Counted from the stretch's first letter, positions 10,362-21,804 are shown. The stretch is DNA of 64,000 bases from Physcomitrium patens (GCF_000002425.4 NC_037263.1:10819660-10883659), one strand, 5' to 3'. Numbers and translations are program-made. The notes: generated by a model from the letters alone, not told the origin.

Positions 10362-10914
10362 TTTTTTCTTCTAATGGTAGAAGTTATTATTTCTAAACTT
10401 CTCAATCATTCTCAAATCCTCATCTTTATTTGAAGAAATTTCTAAGAAAGGGATGTATTAAAAAGAATCACAAAAAAAAAAAAAAAAAAAAAAAAACTTT
10501 CAAAATCAAAAAAAAAAATGTTGTTGCCTTAGAAATCTAGAATGCCTTCTTTGTCAATAAACAAGTAATTTCACACATTAATCACTCTCAACTTCACTTA
10601 TAAAACTTTTTACAAGTCTTATACTCTATCTTAACCTCTTGTATAAGCTTTGTCATTCCATAATCAGTGCTCTTCTCTCATGAAATACTACTAACCTCAC
10701 AAAATATTTCTTATCACTATAAGAGGATTTGAAGAGAAGTTTATTACATAAAACCACAATGTTAGATCACAAATAATATATATCAAAAAAAAAATATAAT
10801 CTTAGTGTTTTAAAATATCATTCTAAGGTATCTAATAACTTCCAAGATTATCAATGCACTGTACAATAAGTAAGAGCAAAACTACATCAACAACTAGATT
10901 CAACAATAGAATTA
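10362..10914 (-). other. COP-1 5' leader; no gene seen
   Basis: This is AT-rich sequence between gag and the primer site. It contains a run of 25 A at 10472-10496 and a second A run near 10509. I see no coding or structured feature. Confidence 0.5.
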
Positions 10915-10924
10915 GATGATACCA
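10915..10924 (-). other. COP-1 primer binding site (Met tRNA type, short)
   Basis: On the minus strand this reads TGGTATCATC, matching the iMet primer site for its first eight bases (TGGTATCA). It lies where expected, directly inside the right-hand LTR. Confidence 0.55.
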
Positions 10925-11407
10925 AATCCTAACATCAAAAACATTCAAAAGATCTACTCTTCACAACAAGTAAGATTTTATAGAACTTCAAAACTCATAA
11001 CTAAAAATGAGTAGATCTATAATCTATTGAAGAATAAGTACTATGAAGTCACAATAATTAGCATCGGCAAGGTTGCACATAAAGAGAGTATGGAATAAGA
11101 TATTTCTTTCTTCCAACACTCGTTACTTATAGGTAGTGGCTATTGTCTTAATAAAAAACTTCCATTCTTTCATGAATATATCCATCTAATATTCTCTTAG
11201 AATTATCTATTATTATCTTATCTATTATAAAAATATACTTTTAGCATATTTTGTATATTCTTAAGATCCTTAGTCCATTCATTTACTTTATGTCTTGGCC
11301 TTCTTACATACCGAGAACCAACCTTTTAATCAATAGTAAATTATTTGAAATAATATCATCTACAATATTACTTATTCTACTTTCTTATTTAATTATATAC
11401 TTTAACA
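10925..11407 (-). repeat. COP-1 5' LTR (about 480 bp)
   Basis: The outer end at 11407 (TTTAACA) is set by where similarity to the left LTR stops. The inner end is set by the primer site. Only the outer third can be compared, because the matching part of the left LTR is outside the window. Confidence 0.65.
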
Positions 11408-11729
11408 ATATGCAAAGCTAGAAAAGTGTGTATTCTACACTACTCAAGTTGATTTTTTAGGATACCTTATTTCTAACAAAGAATTAATGATGGATTTTAA
11501 GAAGATTTTGACTATCATAGATTAAAATATTCCAAAAATTATAAGAATTGTATAATATTTTTTAAAATTTGCCAATTATTATTGAATCTTCATCAAGAAT
11601 TTTTTTCAAATTATAGTTCGTCATACACATTTGACATATAAAGACAAACTTGAGTAGAGCAAAGAATTTGAAATACCTATTGAAGCCTTAAAGAAAGCAT
11701 TTATTTTTGTATCAATTTTGTATTACATT
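11408..11729 (+). pseudogene. Ty3/gypsy RT-RNase H fragment
   Basis: The plus strand reads VDFLGYLISNKELMMDFKK, then stop-containing NIPKIIRIV, FLKFANYY, FIKNFFQI, HLTYKDKLE and IEALKKAF. This is the gypsy RT thumb and start of RNase H (family pattern VxFLGxxIS, FLGFANFYRRFI, LTxKD, FxxLK). About 105 codons with at least four stops remain. It is an older host sequence into which the Athila-type LTR and COP-1 appear to have inserted. Confidence 0.75.
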
Positions 11730-11857
11730 GGGTAGAATAGATATTAATTAATTTTTGAAAGATATTGATAAAATATATTAATATTCTATAGAATAGGTAA
11801 TTCAAGAAGGCAGATGATTGATTTAGTTATTAAAAGTGATTAATTATATTATTACGA
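11730..11857 (+). repeat. Athila-type LTR remnant, left part (split by GYC-1)
   Basis: TAGAATAGATATTAATT and the following 120 bp match the reverse complement of 21570-21696 in the ATH-1 LTR. It is the sense-strand start of an Athila-type LTR pointing plus. The same LTR resumes at 20375 after GYC-1. Confidence 0.8.
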
Positions 11858-13126
11858 TGTCGTATTATGTGCTTTCCTGCTCGAGAATGCGCCGGGCGTC
11901 TGGCTGTAGAAGGTAGTATAGAGATTCGCCAATAGTCAAGCAGTCTATCAATTTTTAACTATTGGAATATAAACAACTATAAGAATACACCGTAAATCTA
12001 TACGGATGCCCTTCGACTGCTCGCCGAAGTCCTTTTTGTCCCGGCCGGTAGGTCTCTAGACGTTACAGAGAACCCCGAACAACCCAAACTGCTAATCTTC
12101 AATACCGCTTTATACTCACGATCTTGTATCCACTGATTGTCTCGTTAGATTAACCCAATAAATTTCATTCAATCCGCATACTCAATCCTATAGATATCCT
12201 TTTAATTCTTCATCACAGACGTAACTCGATTTCATAAAACAATCAAGAGTAATCAAATCCACTTCATTAAAAATCTCGATTCACCATTACAACACTGACT
12301 TCAGCAACGATTGCCTCAGCCTTCTCAAACCCTATGAAGAAAAAAAACCCAATTCTCTGTCTTCTTTCCCTGCCTGAAGCATGAAGCTAGCTCTCCCCCT
12401 CATCCTTCAAAAAAAAAAAAAAACCCCAAAAAACTTATTCTCTCCCCTAACCTTATCCTCTGAATTTCTTCAATCTTCCGTCTAGGATCCGAAATTGGCT
12501 CCCACCGTCAGAGCTTGGATCCGAAATTGGCTCTCGTCGTTAGAGCTTTCTCTCCCATTTTTACCTTTAAGAGATCTTTTTACCGAAAATAACGTTCCCT
12601 AAAACGGCATAGAGAACAGGACAGCCTGAAACAGAATCGAAATCCCATAATCGGGACCACATTGAGTTGCCCGACCAATTCAGGTCTCATATTGGCTAAG
12701 AGTCCAGTAGTAAGATCCGGATGTCCCTGTAATTGGATCAAATTGGTCCTTCGCGTAAGATTGGCTGAGGCCCGTAGTAAGACTTGGATTTTCTCGTAAT
12801 TAGACTGCATTGGGTTGCTCGGCCAATTCAGGTCTCATATTGGATAAGAGGACCCGGATTGGATTCTTGAAATTGGATCCAATTGGCTCTTCGAACCAAG
12901 CTCATCCGTCGTATGAATTGGTCCTTTTTCTTCCTGTTGACTCCCGTTATTAGAATCAAACAAAGCATTTCAATATGCCCCGACTGACTATAACGGGGTG
13001 ACTGAACCTGGCCACTCAGTATTTGCACTGGAGTTGGTCGTTGCTCCCAATATTCGAGGTAACTAAACATTAATAAAAGTCCCCTTTCTTTATATTTTCA
13101 CGATATACTCGTGTTACAACACGACA
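11858..13126 (-). repeat. GYC-1 3' LTR (1269 bp)
   Basis: It starts TGTCGTATTATG and ends GTTACAACACGACA, so the tips are inverted TGTCGT/ACGACA. It contains two copies, about 155 bp apart, of a unit including CAATTCAGGTCTCATATTGG (12662-12705 and 12818-12850). Part of this LTR resembles the Athila-like gag region (see findings). Open frames inside it are not taken as genes. Confidence 0.95.
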
Positions 13127-13138
13127 TCCACCCCCTCT
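13127..13138 (-). other. GYC-1 polypurine tract
   Basis: On the minus strand AGAGGGGGTGGA directly abuts the 3' LTR. This is the expected plus-strand primer site. Confidence 0.85.
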
Positions 13139-13188
13139 GAACCTGTGCATCCTCCGGTATGCACCAATTTACCCAATTGCTGTTTGAT

Positions 13189-14425
13189 TCAGAATATTTC
13201 CTTTACGTCTTTCTCCTGTTCGTCTTCGTCACCTTCATTATCCAAATCACTTTCATCTTCTTGCTGCGGAATCTCTATACCTTCATTAAGGTCTTCCATA
13301 TTCATCTCCGCGTGTCTTCGTTTAAATATTTTTACTCGCTTCCCTGCAATTGGTATTTTCAATTTTGAACCATCTAACTCCCGTAACGAGTAAGTCGCAT
13401 TATCATGAACAGTTGTTACCACATATGGTCCAAACTAACGTTTTGAAAATTTTTGCAAAGTACTATGTTGATTATCCAGACTATTGTCATAAACAAGTAC
13501 CTAGTCACCTTCCTCAATTGCTTTTGGTTTCAATCGATGTTGCTTATCGATCGCACCTTGTTTTGTAACCTTGTTCTTTTTAACCTTTCCAATGCTATCT
13601 GCACATCTTTCGTTCTTTGCTCCAATTGTCAAATCCTAATAGCCAGAAATTCTTCTCTTGTCAATCCATCTTCCCATGGTAGCATACTCCAAGTAAGTAC
13701 CTTTTCTTCAATCGACATAATTGGTTTTCGACCTATCATAAGTTCTACTGGTATATATCCTGTCACCGAATTATGTGTTGTTTGATCAGCCCATAATTCA
13801 AATGTCAAAAGCCGTGGCCACTCTTTAACTTTCCCATTACAAGCTTTAACTAATGCTTTCACAATCGATGGGTGACCACGTTTACTTTTTGCATTCCCTT
13901 TCGGATTATAAGCAGTAGTCAGTGATAGTTTAACTCCACATCTTTCAAAGAACTTACGAGCTTCTTGTGCATTTAATTCTCTACGATCTGCAGTGATTTT
14001 TCCTATGCATCCGTAGCAGCAAATGACATCTTCAAGCAAAAACCTACAAATCTCCTTTGTAGATTTTGTCCTCAATGCTCTTCATTCTACCTAATTTGAT
14101 AAATCTTCACGAGCTAAAACCAAATATCTCATCTGCCATAACCCAACTGGCATAATAACCAAATCAACAACCCATTTAAAATGAATAGCCAGAGGACACG
14201 TAGGATGAAGACCATCTCGATGTCGGATATTAGAATACGATTGACAGATTTCATATGACTCTACAAATGACAGCACATCTCGATACATATTTTTCCACCA
14301 ATATCGTTCCTTGAGTTTACCAAAAGTAGTCCAGATTCCTCTATGCCTTGCCCACAAACTATCATGAAACTCCTTTAATAATTTTAGTTTTTCTTCCCTT
14401 TTGCCTATCACTCGTCATGGCATCC
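13189..14425 (-). pseudogene. GYC-1 integrase
   Basis: The zinc finger lies at about 14360-14230: FHDSLWARHRG for the His pair, YEICQSY for the Cys pair with the first Cys lost. In the core, VVDLVIMP holds the first Asp and TADRRELNAQEA the second. The Glu region reads GNAKSKRGHP, where GYC-2 has GNAKSERGHP, so the catalytic Glu has become Lys. A GPYVVTTVHDNATYSLRELDG stretch (13330-13425) is the GPY/F module. The protein ends in an acidic tail (DESDLDNEGDEDEQEKD). No chromodomain is seen. Confidence 0.88.
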
Positions 14426-14516
14426 CAATTCCTTTCTTTGGTCTCTTCCATAAGAATCCATCTCGAAGTAAAAATCCATATGCTTTTTTTCTTATTTGTT
14501 TGAATTTTTTTGTAGA

Positions 14517-16430
14517 TCAATTCCCCTGCTTAGTCAAAGTATTCAAGTAATGACCAATATCCAATAATTCTTCTTCATAAGATTCTTCAAGAAATAGCTT
14601 GTCTTCTTTGTTGAGATTTGATATTGAATAGAATTTCAATCCGACGTCATCAATGTCTTCAACCATTTCGTCCTCCCTCTCGTATCTTATTCGAGATAGC
14701 ATGTTTGCTACTAAATTGTCTTTCCCAGTAATATGCTTAAATTCTAGATTTAGTGACTTAATATAAGCAATCCATCTCAACATTGCAATATCTGGAGTTG
14801 AACAGTTAGTAATCATTCTAAGCAATGGCAAGCAATCTATTTAAATTACTATTACTACCCTAATCAAATAGTCCCTTTCAACTTTCATAGCCGAAACAAC
14901 TCCCCAAAGTTCTCTTTTGACTTGCGAATATGCATGCTGACGAATATTTAAAACTTTAGCCCCAAATCGAACTACAAATCTATTCCCATTTGAATCATCT
15001 TGACCCACAACCCATCCAATGGCAATTGGACTAGCGTCCATAGTAAGAATCACTAGTCTATTGTACTTATAATCAACCTTTCTCAATATTGGAGGTGACA
15101 TCAATAATTTCTTCAATCTTTGCATTGCCTGAACATGCCTTTCTTGCCATTTAAATCGGTAACCCTTGCGTAACAGTTCATATAATGGATCTGCTATGTG
15201 AGCAAAATGAGGGATGCAGATTCGATAAAATACACATGCATCCAAAAACCTGCGAACCTCTGTTAAAGAATCACAATCCTCTTTCATCCTTCCAATTGCA
15301 TCAACTTTAGTCGGATCTGGTTTTCTTCCGTAAGATCCACATAAATGTCCAACAATTACAACCTCTCGTACTTCAAATACGGACTTCATACCCGATAATG
15401 TAAGATGAACTTCTCCAAGCCGAGTTAAAATCTTTTCACAATCTTGTATATGATCAACAACATATTTGCGACACCCCCTCGTATCTAAAGATTCATCCTT
15501 GTCTCCTTCTCTGCACCTTTTTATAGAAACACCATCCAGAAAAGGCATAGTCTTTTCCGGAATAAAATCTCTCAATACCTTATTCATCCCATTCATCATA
15601 TGCGCAACTGAATTGGTCGCGCCTTGAGGAAGAGTGCACATCCTAACCAATCCAAGTGGTGTCCTCATCATTGTCATATCTCTACTTCCTTCGGCAAGTT
15701 GAAATTGATCATAACCTGAATACAAGTCACCCATTGAATAGATCGCCCTTCCAGCAAACGCCTCAGCAAATTCATCTACAATAGGTCCAATTCTTGCATT
15801 CCTGACAGTTACTGCATTCACCGGTTGCATATCTTGAATAAACCGTAGTGACCCATTCTTCTTAGGTATCGTAAATCATCGACTAGAATACGGCGCAAAT
15901 GAAGGTTCCAATATTTTCATCTTTATCTTTTCTTTTAATAGTTCAACCAATTTAGGTAAATGTACCCATGGTACTGGAATCAATCTTAGATTCCAAGGTA
16001 CATGTGGTATAGTGAAGATAACCATAGGTGTTATAATATTCGGATTCACACACCTAATTTCATGAGATTCGAAAGCAAACAATCTACCTTGTTTAGCCAA
16101 CATCTTTTTGAAGCAAGTAATTTCCTTCGGCAATAAAGAACCATCAGAACCAATCTTCAATTCTTCAAAAGTCTCTTTAGTAAACTGATGTCCAATATTC
16201 ATTGGATCTCTTAAACTTTCTTCTTTTGATGCTTCTCCCATTTGTTCTTTAGAATCTTCTGGTAATGGTCCGGCAACAGGCTTTACCTTCCTATCTACCA
16301 TTTTATATCTCGTCTCTACAGTGACTTCTGGTGCTTCAAAAGATTCAAGTATGGTATAAACCTCTCTTGAATGAATCTCAACAATCTTATCATTATCCCC
16401 TAATCCAATAGATGTAATCAATTCCAATGA
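14517..16430 (-). pseudogene. GYC-1 reverse transcriptase and RNase H
   Basis: The RT starts in the segment ending at 15876 (VPWVHLPKLVELL, ILEPSFAPYSSR) and continues as a 329-codon open stretch. Motifs are FIQDMQPVNAVTVRN, YSMGDLYSGYDQFQL, LPQGATNSVAHM and, at 15531-15542, F-L-D-G in place of F-L-D-D, so the second catalytic Asp is lost here. RNase H follows with LVILTMDASPIAIGW, GAKVLNIRQHAYSQVKRELWG and IAYIKSLN, GKDNLVANMLSR. GYC-2 and GYC-3 keep F-L-D-D. These block sequences differ from the usual plant gypsy RT (MPFGLxNAPATFQ). Confidence 0.9.
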
Positions 16431-16769
16431 ATCTTCCAGTCCATTTTCTTCATAAATACCTAAAATCCTCTCATCATCTTACAATGTACCTAACTTGCAT
16501 AATTATCCTTCAATATCATTTATTCTTTTTCTTTCTTTTCTTTTAAAATCATCAACTTTCTTATACATAATATTTCCATTCTCCAAAATACCAATAAAAC
16601 TCGCATCAAAGGCACCTTCATCTCGCGGGAGTACCTCCTCTTTTGTACCTCTATAATCTCGCTTTACAGTGGTACCTCCCCAAAATCCTTAAATCCTTCA
16701 ACAATCTTTGGCAATGGTTTTTCCCTCAACCTATCTCGATTCTGTTCATGGTTAGGAGGTACTGTTAGA

Positions 16770-17575
16770 AATTATACAGCTTTCCTCCCATCCTCGCTAC
16801 GTACCCTTACATAAGTAGAACCATCATCAAGTACTTTTGTTTCCATCCGTATTGCTGTAATATAAGGTTGTCCTAAAATCAATGGATAAGACGTTGTATC
16901 TTGAACAAAGAAATGTTGCTCCATCGCAACATCCCCAATCTGAATTTTGATATCTGGACAAGCTCCATATAATTCGCCCTGTGTGTTATTAGCTGCTCGA
17001 ATTGCCCATCCATGTTCCATATCAATTGGCCATTTTTGCTTCTTATAAAGATCTTTAGACATGAGATTTATTTCAGAACCATGGTCGACTAAAGTAACTA
17101 TTGGTTCTTCTATATCTCCTACTTTCACCAATATCTCAGTAGTTGCCCTTGCCCAATGCTTTTGAGTATAATGGCTCAAAGTTTCCATTTTCTTATCACT
17201 AAAATCTTCGAAACGTACTCGTTGATTATACCCATTCTTTTCATTTGTTGGTTGCTTGTAACCAATATCAACTTCTTCTTCATCTCTATATATTCTTGCA
17301 TCAATAGCATGACTCATTCCAGTTTCGCCCATTAATTGCCTCTTTCGCTTAATGCTGTCAATGATAACATCATGAAACTCCTTCTTTGCAATTCCCAAGA
17401 CTTCTTTCAATGTGAATTCCACCTTAGCGTTTAATATACGTTCTTTCAACACCCCTTTCAAATTTGTTGCCGCTTCAATGTCAGAAAGTAGCTTATAAGC
17501 AATTGATTTGCCTTTATCTTTTGTCTCCTTTGTTTTTTCTCCCAATGATGCTGAGGTATCTTTTACAGGCAATTC
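16770..17575 (-). pseudogene. GYC-1 protease region
   Basis: A 266-codon open stretch has a charged N-terminal segment (gag-protease linker), then ILVKVGDIEEPIVTLVDHGSEINLMSKDLY. The active-site triad is D-H-G (17078-17086) rather than D-S/T-G. The second half holds SYPLILGQPYI, the ILG/flap-side motif. The same D-H-G appears in GYC-2, and GYC-3 keeps D-H before a stop, so it is a family trait and not decay of one copy. Confidence 0.85.
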
Positions 17576-17989
17576 TTGTGAAACTGTCTTCCGAGCCTTG
17601 TCTCCTCAAGTTTGCCTCTTAGAAGAATTTCCTTCTCTAGTATCATCAAAATTTCCTCGTCTTTTTTCTTCCATCAAAGCTTCATGTTGGCTCTTAGCAA
17701 TATATGCATGAACTGAAAGAGACTCAACAGGATCTTCCTAACCTGTTCTACCTCGTATTGTAGCTGCAGTCCTCAATAACGCTTCTCGAGGTAATTTCCC
17801 TTATTGCATTGTAGAAACGGTAGAAGTCTAAAACTCACTAGTTTCTATACTTCCACCAATTTCATCATCTACTCTAGCACCATAACTTGCACTTTCTCGT
17901 GTTGCTGTTTCATGCTCTTTTAGGTAATCTTGAACCAATGCTTTCATTCCTCCCTTGCCAAATTTGGTTTGAAGAAGATCATCCCTATC

Positions 17990-19035
17990 TTTCAATGCTA
18001 TCTTCCCATCTTTCCAGCAAATAATTCCCTACCGTATCATATTATTAAATTCATTGCAATCTTTTCTAGTGTGTGAAGCATCATCACACCAAATGAATCT
18101 TTGTACATATCCTTGTTTTGAAACATTCTTCGAATTATTTATAGAAGTATTCTCTTCAAGTCTTGCCAATTTGATTTGAAGATCTCGCATTCCTCGTATA
18201 ATTTCTTCCATTCCTATATTTTCTTTCTTTGATAAGGATGTCGAAGGTTGAACTGTAGGCATTGTTGGTGGTGTTGTATGTATTGGAGCTTTGGGTGCTT
18301 GTATTGTTTTCGGAATATTACTCCTATCCTTCTTCCTTTCTTTTTTTGTAAGCAACTCCACCGCATCTTCAACGTTCTTCCCTTTGTTGTCAATCCTTCA
18401 TCTTCTTCTTTGTCTTCAAGAAGAAGTTCCAATTTCCCTTGTAATTCTCCATCAGCAGATTGAAGAAATAGATCAACTTTGTTCGGCTCTAATGTCAATT
18501 TTTCTACCTTCGACAATTGAGAGTATTGCCTCTCAAATTTCTTTAGTAGCTCTATTGCTTGCAAATTCTTATTAGGCCGTTCAATCCATTCCAGAAAGAG
18601 CTTCTTAGTAATGCGATCAGCATCTTCCAAGAAATATTCGTCTTTCAATGCATGTGAAAAAACCTCCCATGAATTTCCATAATGATTTGTAATCGATGTA
18701 ATGTGGTCTCTTATCTCCGGTATCATGGCAAGTCCAAATAATTCAACCATTTTTTTCTCAGAAATCCGATTTAATTCCATTTCACGAACATAACATCTTA
18801 AATACCTTGAAATATATCTCCCATCAAATTGATCAATTTTATTGACCACTCCTTGCAATGCTTTGGTTGCCAAAGCTTCCTTTCGATCATTGCTTTGCTA
18901 TTGTTGCATTGATAATGAGAGGGCTTGAAACATACTAGCAATAGATGGATCCATGTGCATACCTTGTCCTTTAGAAGAATCCCCACCAGAAACTCCTCCC
19001 AAAAATCCTTCAAAATTTTTATTTTTATTTTCCAT
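17990..19035 (-). pseudogene. GYC-1 gag
   Basis: The start is the ATG at 19035 (MENKNKNFEGFL), matching the start of GYC-2 gag at 43791. The capsid-like core is ISRYLRCYVREMELN, KKMVELFGLAM, HALKDEYFLEDAD and FERQYSQLSKVEKLTLEP. A Gln-rich MQQQ stretch with a stop precedes it, and a one-base frame change near 18370 splits it. The zinc knuckle near 18060-18100 reads FIWCDDASHTRKDC; the first Cys is Phe here but Cys in GYC-2. Confidence 0.87.
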
Positions 19036-19085
19036 AAAATAAAGATAAAATCAACCAAAATCCAATACCTTCCACCTCAAGCTTT

Positions 19086-19102
19086 CACGTCGGGTTCACC
19101 AC
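19086..19102 (-). other. GYC-1 primer binding site (tRNA not identified)
   Basis: On the minus strand TGGTGAACCCGACGTGA lies 3 bp inside the 5' LTR. GYC-2 has TGGTGAATCCAACTTGA at the same place. A TGG start near the LTR end is typical of a primer site. I could not match it to a specific plant tRNA. Confidence 0.65.
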
Positions 19103-19105
19103 ATA

Positions 19106-20374
19106 TGTCGTATTACGTGCTTTCCTGCTCGAGAACACGCCAAGCGTCTGGCTGTAGAAGGTAGTATAGAGATTCGCCAATAGTCAAGCAGTCTATCAGT
19201 TTTTGACTGTTGGAATATAAACAACTGCAAGAATACACCGTAAATCTATACGGATGCCCTTCGACTGCTCGCCGAAGTCCTTTTTGTCCCGGTCGGTAGG
19301 TCTCTTGACGTTACAGAGAACCCCGAACAACCCAAACTGCTAATCTTCAACACCGCTTTATACTCACGACCTTGTATCTACTGACTGTTTCGTTAGATTA
19401 ATCCAATAAATTTCATTCACTCCGCATACTCAATCCTATAGATACCCTTTTAATTCTTCATCACAGACGTAACTCGATTTCACAAAACAGTCAAGAGTAA
19501 TCAAACCCACTTCATTAAAAATCCCGATTCACCATTACAACACTGACTTCAGCAACGATTGCCTTAGTCTACCCAAACCCTATGAAGAAAAAAAATCCAA
19601 TTCTCTGTCTTCTTTCCCCGCCTGAAGCATGAAGCTAGCTCTCCCCCTCATCCTTCAAAAAAAAAAAAAAACCCCAAAAAACTTATTCTCTCCCCTAACC
19701 TTATCCTCTGAATTTCTTCAATCTTCCGTCTTGGATCCGAAATTGGCTCCCACCGTCAGAGCTTGGATCCGAAGTTGGCTCTCGTTGTCAGAGCTTTCTC
19801 TCCCATTTTTACCTTTAAGAGATCTTTTTATCGAAAATAACGTTCCCTAAAACGGCATAGAGAACAGGACAGCCTGAAACATAATCGAAATCCCGTAATC
19901 GGGACCACATTGAGTCGCCCGACTAATTCAGGTCTCATATTGGCTAAGAGTCCAGTAGTAAGATCCGGATGTCCCTGTAATTGGATCAAATTGGTCCTTC
20001 GCGTAAGATTGGCTGAGGCCCGTAGTAAGACCTGGATTTTCCCATAATTAGACTGCATTGGGTTGCTCGGCCAATTCAGGTCTCATATTGGGTAAGAGGA
20101 CCCGGAGTGGATTCTTGAAATTGGATCCAATTGGCTCTTCGAACCAGGCTCACTCGTCGTGTGAATTGGTCCTTTTTCTTCCTGCTGACTCCCGTTATTG
20201 GAATCGAACGGAGCATTTCAGTATGCCCCGGCTGACTGTAAGGGGGTGACTGAACCTGGCCACTTAGTATTTGCACTGGAGTTGGTCATTGCTCCCAATA
20301 TTCGAGGTAACTGAACATTAATAAAAGTCCCCTTTCTTTATATTTTCATGGTATACTTGTGTTAGAATACGACA
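19106..20374 (-). repeat. GYC-1 5' LTR (1269 bp)
   Basis: It starts TGTCGTATTACGTGC and ends GTTAGAATACGACA, the same length as the 3' LTR. It carries the same internal duplicated unit and the same open frames read on both strands, which are shadows of LTR sequence. Confidence 0.95.
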
Positions 20375-20932
20375 ACGGTTAGAATCTGGAAAATCATGGA
20401 AAAGTATATAAGAGTTGTAGAAATTGGTTTAAGGGCCGGACTGTGATAGTCATGAGCTGAGATAAGCTTGGTACTACTTCTTTTTTTATTTATTTCTTGA
20501 TTTTTATTTTCTTTGTAGAAAAAGAGTTATGAATAATTTTTCAAAAATGTGAAGTAATGTTCTAGAATGAAAAGAGATTCGATATTGTCAAAGAAAGAAT
20601 TCAATTTATTAAATGTTGAGTTATACAATGGTGAATTGAAAGAGAATAATTGAAAATACTTGTGAAGAATGGATATGAATGGAAGGATTATAATACATTG
20701 AGTATTGAGAATTACGAGTAATTCATCAGAACGAGTTTGTAGAATTTGAAATTCTCTAAAGAAGTATATTGAGAAGTACAATTAGTGATGAAGGATTCCA
20801 ATTTTTAGATTATGGAATGATTATGTACTGTCTTTCAGAATAGTGCGGGGCTACACGTTGTTGTTATCAGTGATGGCGAAGTACTATTAGGAAGTGAAAA
20901 ATATTGTGATATTTCTTGGTATTTTTAGTGGT
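20375..20932 (+). repeat. Athila-type LTR remnant, right part
   Basis: This continues 11730-11857. It begins ACGGTTAGAATCTGG where the Athila-type LTR is expected to continue, and carries AAGTATATAAGAGTTGTAG and GATAAGCTTGGTACTAC. The section around 20811-20920 matches the reverse complement of 24370-24480 in the solo LTR. The remnant stops at ATTTTTAGTGGT, where ATH-1 begins. Confidence 0.8.
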
Positions 20933-21696
20933 TGTGATTGCTCATTTTACTTATTCCAAATTAATCTAATGGAAATAAATCCATATAGGGAGATTCGAAC
21001 ATGGAGAATGACTAGTTGCTTAAGCGTTCACGTTAGGGTGACATAATCAATTACCTCGTGAATGTATCGTCTCTATTTCCAATATCTGAACACACAAGGA
21101 AACTATAATCTCCTCCTTCATATTATCGGTCTCTTCCTTACAACAATTCAGTTATACCAATAATTTCTATTTCCACCAATATAATCACCCTCATAATCTC
21201 CAACTGTAATACTACGCCCTCACAGCTTTCAGCACACAATTACCCTCATTTCAATCATTGGAATTCTTCACACAGAGATGCCATTTATATTACAATGTTT
21301 CATACAAACACAGACTCATTCTCTCTGCTGAACTATAATCAGATTTCAGCGTTCAATCTTTCTTCTTCTCAAATAATATCAATCACATTTCTATTCCATA
21401 ATTTACTTCACAATATTCAGAAACTCTCAATCCTCTTATTCAAAGAAAATAACAAACAAAAGAAAAGAGGTAGCATCAAGCTTACCCCGGCTCACAACTA
21501 TCACAGCGATGGGACCTTAATTAACTTCTATAATTCTTATATACTTTCCCTTGATTCTCTAGATTTTAATCATAATTCTATAATTAACTACTTTTAATAA
21601 GTAAATCACTCATCCGTCTTTCTGAATATCCTATTATATGGACTATTAATATATTTTACCAATATCTTTCAAAAATGAATTAATATCTATTCTACA
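20933..21696 (-). repeat. ATH-1 3' LTR (764 bp)
   Basis: It starts TGTGATTGCTCATTTTAC and ends TATCTATTCTACA; similar copies lie at 31976, 34002, 39240 and 60155. It has only one copy of the 28-bp unit that is tandemly repeated in the ATH-3 LTR. A purine-rich stretch (AGGAGTGAGG on the minus strand) abuts its inner end. Confidence 0.88.
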
Positions 21697-21804
21697 TAGC
21701 CTCACTCCTATCTCTGCAGCGTCCTCGCAAATACTCAATTGATACCTATCTAAAAATTATCTAATAAAACTCTACAAAAATTACGATCCCTCTGGCCTAT
21801 CTAA

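Larger units (their letters stand above)
1..11407 (-). mobile_element. COP-1: degenerate Ty1/copia LTR retrotransposon, split by CHR-1
   Basis: On the minus strand the order is 5' LTR (right), gag, protease, integrase, RT, RNase H, 3' LTR (left). Integrase before RT is the Ty1/copia order. The left LTR starts before the window. Integrase coding stops at 2796 and resumes at 8928, because CHR-1 sits between. Joining the two sides restores a copia integrase reading (CGPMKT, then PSIRRASYYI). Many stops, frameshifts and homopolymer runs show it is long dead. The clade within Ty1/copia is not assigned. Confidence 0.9.
11858..20374 (-). mobile_element. GYC-1: full-length degenerate Ty3/gypsy element with FLDD/DHG-type pol
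   Basis: This 8517-bp element has LTRs of identical length (1269 bp). On the minus strand: primer site, gag with a CCHC knuckle, protease, RT, RNase H, integrase with a GPY/F motif, then polypurine tract. There is no chromodomain. It splits an Athila-type LTR. The flanks (ACGA before 11858, ACGG after 20374) look like a decayed target duplication. Coding is unusually open for a dead element, with stretches of 329, 266, 219 and 183 codons. Hand comparison of the first 225 bp of the two LTRs gives about 12 differences, nearly all transitions. Confidence 0.92.

Noticed and set aside
10925..11407. A target duplication for COP-1
   Set aside because: The left outer end of COP-1 lies outside the window, so no flank comparison is possible.
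12580..13070. Open frames of 76-80 codons in the GYC-1 LTR, repeated at 19828-20276
   Set aside because: They lie in LTR sequence, occur in both LTRs by duplication, and have no start context or domain. Part of the reading is explained by gag-like homology.
13145..13785. Plus-strand open frames opposite GYC-1 integrase
   Set aside because: They are shadows of the minus-strand integrase, which carries the recognisable motifs.
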